From: Cordilura impudica
Taxonomy: Eukaryota; Arthropoda; Insecta; Diptera; Scathophagidae
DNA length: 64,000 nt
Direction of reading: 5' to 3'
NCBI GenBank assembly: GCA_963682025.1
Contig: OY821521.1
Location: forward strand, 95,464,051 to 95,528,050
Shown here: positions 57,656 to 64,000 of the stretch, one piece after another
Layout: every line of letters starts with the position of its first letter
How positions within the stretch are numbered: position 1 is the stretch's first letter
Made by a program: the position numbers and the translations under genes
The notes under the pieces: model-generated
Database searches by the model: none
What the model saw: only the letters and a program-made list of their open reading frames with translations
What the model was told of the DNA's origin: nothing

Positions 57656-59230
57656 AAAGTTATAGAGCACATCAAGTAGAAATTATATCAATCTGAGGTA
57701 TTTTTACATTAATCTCAGGTATGTCTAATAATAACTTTAATCTAATAAAAACACTCGAACAATTATAATGAGGATATGGAGGAAAGCAAATTTTGGTATT
57801 AGTTTCAGGTTATCGTTTAAATATAGATAAATTCTAGTAAAAATATTTTATTCAACAAAAATTATTCAAATAATTGATAGTATGTATAAAAATTCATTGA
57901 TAAAAATTACTAATTTCGCTAAAAAAACAAAAAATTACTCTGGTAAAAATATTTGATTAATTTTTATTATGGTTTAATTTCAGGTTATCGTTAAAAAATA
58001 TATAGATTCGAATGAAACTATTTTATTCAAAAAATTGATAACAATATTAATATTCGAATAATTGAATAAGCTAAATAAGTGCCTTAGAGAAGAATAGAAC
58101 TTGAAATTTACTGGCGCAAAATAATAGAACAATTATTATCAAGTACACAGGAAAAGAAATTTGGGTTTTTAGTTGCGGTTATTGGTTAACTTGATTAAAA
58201 TATTTCGAATAATTTTATAAAGTTGTTCTCGTTAACTTGATTAAATTACAAGTGAATATTAGATTTTTAATTATTATTTTATTAATAAAAATTACCAATT
58301 TCGCGTAAAAACTTTACTCGAGTAAAAAAATTCGAATAATTTTTATCATTATATTAATTTTAGGTTGTCGTTTAAAATAAAATTAATTTAAGTGAGAATA
58401 TCTTATTCGAGTAATTGATACGCTGCAATTATAAAAATATTCTTATTCCAATAGTCGATTAAGTTTAGCAATAACATTTAAAATATAATCGTTTAAAATA
58501 ATCGGATAACTAATATCAGTTATAAATGAAAAGAAAATTAGTTTTTTACTACCGGTTAAGTCCAGTAAAATAATTCGAATAATTTTTATCATATTTACGA
58601 GAACATCAAGTATAAATTAATAATTTCGTATAAAAAAACTTTATTCGAGTAGTAACTATTGGATTAATTTTTATCATCGTTTAAAAATGAATAAAATGCA
58701 GTAAAAGTATTTTATTTGAAGATCCGTGAATTTTCGTAACTTCAGTTAATCGATAAAAATAACTAACTCGAATAAAAATAATCGAATAATTGTTATCTAG
58801 TAAAAGAGAATATTGAACCTAGATATTATTTTGGGATTATCGCTATCTCGAGTAAAATATTTTTACTCTATATATTTTATCCGAGAAGTTCATCTATGAA
58901 AATCAGTAATATTTACTCGAATAGAAATATTCCAATAATTTTTAGCAGGTCAAAGCGAGGTTATCGAATAAAAATCACAAATTTCGAATAACTAAAACTT
59001 ACTCGAATAAAATGATTCAAATAATATTTTATTGCTAGTGCTTTAGAATTAAGTTTATTGTAAGTTTACATTATAATGAAATACCCAAATAAATAAATAA
59101 AAAATAAATATTTTATATCTACTGAGAAAATCATATAAAAATAATTTGTTTCTTTTAAATATATTTTGCACAGAAGTTTTTTTCAGATATAAAATTGTTC
59201 TTGATTTGGTTTACTCGAATAATATCCTTA
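56660..59230. repeat. Degenerate array of TTCGAATAAT / CTCGAGTAAAA motifs
   Basis: Over about 2.5 kb the motifs ATTCGAATAAT, AATCGATAAAAAT, TACTCGAGTAAAA and AATTTCG recur dozens of times in irregular order, with both strands represented because several are palindromic. No fixed period is visible. It is either an old satellite-like array or a clustered binding-site region; nothing coding is present. Confidence 0.6.
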
Positions 59231-61179
59231 GGTATACCCTTGTTATGAAGTTTTTGGTAATCATAAAGTTGAAATTAATATAGTTGCACAAATAAATTTA
59301 TTAATTTAATAAGAGAAACAATTCATTCTTTAAAGTACTTACTGCTACTAGCATACTAGCAGAAATATCATATAGTAGTTTCTATAGTAATTTCTGAGTA
59401 AGGCGATAGTTATAATGGTTATTGGAGACTTTGGAAACTCTGTTTCTTAGTTTGGTTAATATTAACTATTATTATAAGTTAAAACGTGCGAATAATTATA
59501 TACCAAAAACAAACTGAATGTATTTTACAAAAGAACTGAACGAGCAACCAACCAAGCTTAAAAGCATGCGCGGCTTATTTTGCCAGATCATAATAATACA
59601 CTCGTAAACGATGATGATGACGATGACGATGACTACGACAATCATCATCACTTTTGAGCCATTAAAAAAGAAGTTGGCTGAAATTTTTTTTAACTTATAT
59701 TGTTGTTGTATGCAGCCAGGTGGTAAACACTTAGTTTACATAGCAATATTACTTCCTTCTCTCATTGTTGTTGATTATGTTGCTGAGTAATTTTAATGCA
59801 ACAGCAACAACAATTAATTTCCAGCCATCATACGATAACAAACATGTGTACATGTTGTATGCTTTAAATGTATTTTAGATGTTCATATAAGTGTACGTGT
59901 GTATGTGTGTGTGTGTGAAAGTAGGCTGGTATATGTGCAAGTACTCGGTACATATTATTTTTACTTGTTTAACTAACCAATTATACATTGTTTGTGGCAT
60001 GATCGTTTGCATAAAATTAATTGGTGTTTTAATTGCATCATGACGTTGATGAAATAGCACTTTCCGCATATGATCGCTATCACTGTAAAACTACAACAGC
60101 AACAACAAGAATAAGTATTTAGTAACACTACTTAAACTATCTTTTAAACAAAAATTATTTTGAAAAGTAATAAAATTTACCAACATTTTATAAAGTTTTC
60201 TGTTGAAATAGGTTTCTTTAAAAAAAGGGAAATTGTCAAAATAATGTTAATTCTTCTAATCCCATTTTCAATGGACTTGGTAACTTATAAAATATACAAC
60301 TAAATGAGCGAGTTTTACGTTTTGCAGATTCTTTTTAAATTATTCTACTAATAATTTAAAATAATTGTAACTGATAAATGTTAAGTCACCTCAAATTTAT
60401 CATAATAAAAAAGCATTTATACCTTGTTGTCTCTTATCTAACACTTATTTTGCGCAAAGCTAAATAATTGTTCTAGAATATTTTTTTTTTTTAATGATTG
60501 ACACTGACATATATGTACGATTTAATTTTTGCATTTTAAAACAACGGTCAAAGTTTTCTAAACAAACATTAAACAATCGATTCATACCTTTAATAGATTT
60601 TAAAAATAATTTAATACAGTACGATTTAATTAGAAATAAGAAAACATTGAAGATAAAGTGGGCGTGTTAACAGACCGACCCAAAAACCAATCAAAGCACG
60701 CGATTATTTGTTACTCGTTCGTTTGAAATTACAATTAGAACTAAATCAAAAAACTATAAAATACCATAATCTAACTAAACAAAAAAAAAAAAAAAAATGT
60801 TATGATCAATCGTATCAGCATCTCTCTAACAGACCAACACTTGTGTCGGTTGATAGTGGTGATAATGAGTAATAATAAATCACACGTTTAAACAAATATT
60901 AACCCTGCAAAGCCCCAACTAATTTATGTGATTAAAAAAAAGTAAATTGGCTACAAAGTACATTACTATTGCAATAATCATGGCTAATCCTGTAATCAAT
61001 TTTCAATTCAAATATACGTTAGTGATATACATCATAGAAACACATTCTTTGGAGTTGTGCAAACATATAATTTATCTTTTCTATCAGTTTTATACATTCC
61101 AAAAAACACTTTTACCATAAACATTAATATGCACTAAATCTACGTAATTATTTAGAAAAAAAAATTTATTTACTATCCA
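59231..61179. other. Intergenic DNA with simple repeats
   Basis: GATGATGATGACGATGACGA at about 59608, CAACAGCAACAACAATT at about 59799 and (GT)n at about 59898. No domain-bearing ORF. Confidence 0.45.
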
Positions 61180-61361
61180 TATACAATGCTATGTGTGTGT
61201 TTATTAAATTTGTTAATGTGTTTGTTATAAAAATGAGTTTGTTTTTGTGTTGATTTGTGAATTGGCTACAATTGATTTGCATACCTTTAGGGTTTTTATT
61301 TAATGAAAAAATAAAATTTCCTAGAACATGCGCTCGAATTTCGAGGGCTGGAATCTGCTAG
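61180..61361 (+). mobile_element. Non-autonomous Helitron, copy H5, 5'-truncated
   Basis: Matches the right half of H4 from TACAATGCTATGTGTGTGTT to the GCTCGAATTTCGAGGGC hairpin and CTAG, followed by T at 61362. Confidence 0.75.
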
Positions 61362-61891
61362 TGTATATAGAAAAAGGTTTGTCTTTGCAGTTTTTAGTAA
61401 AAAAAACATATCGTTATCCATTCTGTTGAGATGATCAGCCGTATCGATAATTAGGCGTTTTTTATGAAACACAACCTTGGTTATTGAAAACGACAACTAT
61501 GCAACTCTGTTGGTAAATATATTACAATTTCCGCACCCCGAACGTCGTATTTAATTGTGGAAAAACTGTCGTTATAAATTTTGATCACGACAGTTTTAAA
61601 AAAACTTTTTAAAATGACCGATAATTAAACTTTTTAGCATTTTTTAAGTCAATTAACAATTGTTTTTTTAATTAAATGCCTACTCATATTTATATTACTG
61701 ATGGCAAAAAAATAAATACTTTGAATAAAATGAAACATGCATTCATTTTGACGACGTCAAATGTTTACTTATTAATTTAAATACGATACAGGCTAAAATA
61801 AGTGTGTTCACTTTTCGATAACAAATTTAAATTTATTCCAACTTGTAAAATCCGCCGATTTGAGAAATTCATAGTTATGATTTTAATGTCA
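61362..61891. other. Intergenic DNA, no gene seen
   Basis: The open frame on the minus strand at 61296-61496 overlaps the Helitron end and has no similarity that I recognise. Confidence 0.4.
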
Positions 61892-61915
61892 CTAGTATAG
61901 CCCAGCGCTCGAAAT
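61892..61915 (-). mobile_element. Helitron 3' terminus fragment (H6)
   Basis: CTAGTATAGCCCAGCGCTCG is the inverse of the family's hairpin-to-CTAG end and is cut off by the adjacent DINE-like element. Confidence 0.45.
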
Positions 61916-61920
61916 ATTAT

Positions 61921-62425
61921 TATACCCTCCACTCCAGTGTGCAGAGGGTATATATAAGTTTGTCATTCCGTTTGTAATAATTAGAAAAAAAATTCTGGAC
62001 CCCATAAAATATATATATTTGTGATCCTTATAACAAGCGAAGTTGATATAACGATGTCCGTCTGTCCGGCTGTCCGTCTGTCCGTCTGTCCATCTGTCCG
62101 TCTGTGGAAATCACGATGACGGCTTCAATCGGATAGCTAGGGTGCTCCTTGGTATAAAAAATGATTCACTAACATCCTGAGAAGTTTGCTATTTAAAATC
62201 GTCCAAATCGGTTAATCTGGTCCCGAGAATTGAGCGAAGAATTAAAAAGTCATGAGAAAATATGATTTGAATATGTGTTCTTGTGATAACGCCCTCAATA
62301 GGGCAGATAGGGCGCTTGTTTTTAGTGAGAATGATTCACTAACATCTTGAAAAGGTTCCTGTTTTTAAATCATGACAGTAGGTTTCATAGGTGCCGAGAA
62401 ATCACTGAAAAGGTAAAAAAAAATA
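61921..62425 (+). mobile_element. (GTCY)n DINE-like relic, copy K3
   Basis: Starts TATACCCTCCACTCCAGTG, shares AAATTCTGGACCCC and GTGATCCTTAT with K1/K2, and has an extended GTCCGTCTGTCC array at 62056-62105. ATGATTCACTAACATC occurs twice (about 62161 and 62331), showing an internal tandem repeat of about 170 bp. Confidence 0.65.
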
Positions 62426-62534
62426 TGACGTTTTCCTATATTGTTTTCCTAAATTTTGTATTTTGTCATAGCTGTGCATGTTGTTTTTGTGGTCGTTGTG
62501 TTAATAATATAAAAATTCATCAATATCAATATTT

Positions 62535-64000
62535 TTTGGTGTAACATTTAAGTTAATTAATTAATAAAAGAAACTATATAAAATCAATATCAATATTCTG
62601 CGATTTTTATAACATCACAAAATGTTACAAATTGATACATACTACTGTTGACAATATCAAAATACTATAAATAATATTCATATATTTTGTATATGTATGT
62701 ATATCCATAATAAGCGCATATTAAAATAAATCGGTATTTTATTTTATTTTTACAAAATTCTGAAATTTTTAGAGTTGAAAAAATAGTATGGTTTTAAGAG
62801 TTGTATTTTTAGTACATGTATAAACCCTGCATACTTGCTTTCAAAAGTAGTAGGTAGGTAGGTAAGCCATAAAATATTTATTTACCCTGTAAAAAAAATT
62901 GTTGTTTAGAAAAATACTATTTTTTGTCAGATGTTAAAAAAAGATGTTAATTAAAATAAATTTTTAAACTTTGTTATTTAATGTCGGGACGGAGGCAAAC
63001 GCCATTCCGAAAATTTTGTTTCAACAGTTATCCACATTAAGAATAACCGCGGAGCTCAGCTCAATCAATGTGCAATGATCGAGCCTTGCCCTGGGAAACA
63101 TGCGTTTATGCTTTTCTTAACACAAACGCCATTCCCAACTACCAAAAATTTTTGACACGAGCTATTCACATTATGAATAGTCGCGGAGCTCAACTCAATC
63201 ATAGTCCAATGATGAAGCTTCGCCCTGGGAAACATATATTCATGCTTTTCTTAGCACAAACCGAACTTCTTATGGCACATTAAAAATAAACTAATTGAGA
63301 AGTACAATTCATCATTACGCTGTATTATAATACTATTTTCTTATTTTACTAGTAGCTAGTAAACAAACTGATCGTATCATTGTGAACGAAATAGAATTGA
63401 AATTGTATGCAGATTTGTTTTACTTAGGCCGAGTTCACACAAGGCAACTTTTGTTGCGCAATTCTTGAGTTTGTAGATGTTTGCGGTGAGGGGAATAAAA
63501 AGGGAAAAATAATTGCCGGTTCTCGGATATTTCAAGCAATTCTCTCATTCGCTTTTTTTTTGTTGAATATTTGACATTTCTTTTCATTCGGTGTTTCGCT
63601 TCTTGGTGTGAAGAATTCGTAATTATTGTTTACTTTATTAAAATAGCCTTTAAATGGAATCGGGACTTAATTTTTTTCTTTTGAATTCATTTTTCAACAA
63701 AACCAATTAAATTAATTTATGTATGTATGTATTTAATTTTATTATTGTTCTTTACGACTAGAGCACAAATGTCAAATTATAAGAAAATAAAAACACAACA
63801 AAACAGTAAAATTGCCGAAGAAATTGTCGTGTGTGGACATAAAAGCAATTTCAAAAGAGAATTGCCAAAAAGTTGCGCAATAAAAATTGCCTTGTGTGAC
63901 CCCCGACTTAAAAAACCTGTTTCTACAGATAGTGAATAAAATCCCAGTAAGCATTTTATGCAATAAATGATCATGTAGAGTCTTTTTGACTCATATGTGC
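62535..64000. repeat. Right copy of the long direct repeat (partner 1-1446)
   Basis: Same order and orientation as 1-1446, including the 127-bp tandem pair (about 63000-63265) and the CACACAAGGCAA MITE (about 63427-63910). The copy is 20 bp longer because of small insertions. It runs off the window edge. Confidence 0.9.

Overview
The window looks like nuclear DNA of a fly (Diptera: Brachycera), most likely a large-genome calyptrate, although the species cannot be named. It is very AT-rich, has GT-AG introns as short as about 54-65 nt beside multi-kilobase introns, encodes an ion transport peptide (ITP) precursor of the fly type, and is packed with decayed insect transposons: (GTCY)n-bearing DINE/Helentron-like elements, Helitrons, mariner/Tc1 relics, hAT and jockey-clade non-LTR pieces. 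There are no bacterial signals such as operons or Shine-Dalgarno-led genes.

Three host genes are recognisable. (1) 10372-10847 (+) is a three-exon small membrane protein of the SMIM14 (C4orf34) family. (2) 12541-14852 (-) is a three-exon ZCCHC8-type protein (CCHC zinc knuckle plus PSP domain, NEXT RNA-surveillance complex). The two genes converge with about 1.7 kb between stop codons. (3) 16891-30537 (-) is the ITP neuropeptide gene. One exon encodes the signal peptide, KR cleavage site and N-terminal half of the hormone. It can be spliced in the same phase to three alternative C-terminal exons: two related 'ITP-like' exons (23505-23649 and 20130-20277) and a distal exon ending in an amidation signal (16891-16999). 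The ITP start codon sits directly behind a splice acceptor, so its 5' UTR and promoter lie further right and were not identified.

The rest is repeats and AT-rich filler. 1-9.5 kb: one copy of a long direct repeat, a complete decayed hAT element with a target-site duplication, a Tc1 relic, and a foldback element carrying DINE insertions, one DINE nested inside another. 15-30 kb: ITP introns with tandem duplications, Helitrons, DINEs, a jockey-type ORF1 relic and MITEs. 31-34 kb: old DINE, SINE candidate and a truncated jockey-type endonuclease/RT. 35-52 kb: more DINEs and Helitrons, Tc1 and mariner relics, foldbacks and MITEs. 53-55 kb: another mariner relic. 56-59 kb: duplicated blocks and a degenerate array of TCGAATAAT/ACTCGAGTAAAA motifs. 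62.5-64 kb: the second copy of the direct repeat seen at 1-1446.

The most informative observations are the three-way ITP C-terminal exon set with two paralogous L-type exons; a new-looking non-autonomous Helitron family with canonical ends (TC...hairpin...CTAG inserted at A^T, five copies); a DINE-like family whose T^T insertion without target duplication can be read directly from a nested copy; and a near-identical 1.45-kb repeat at both window edges. No previously undescribed multi-gene system is evident.
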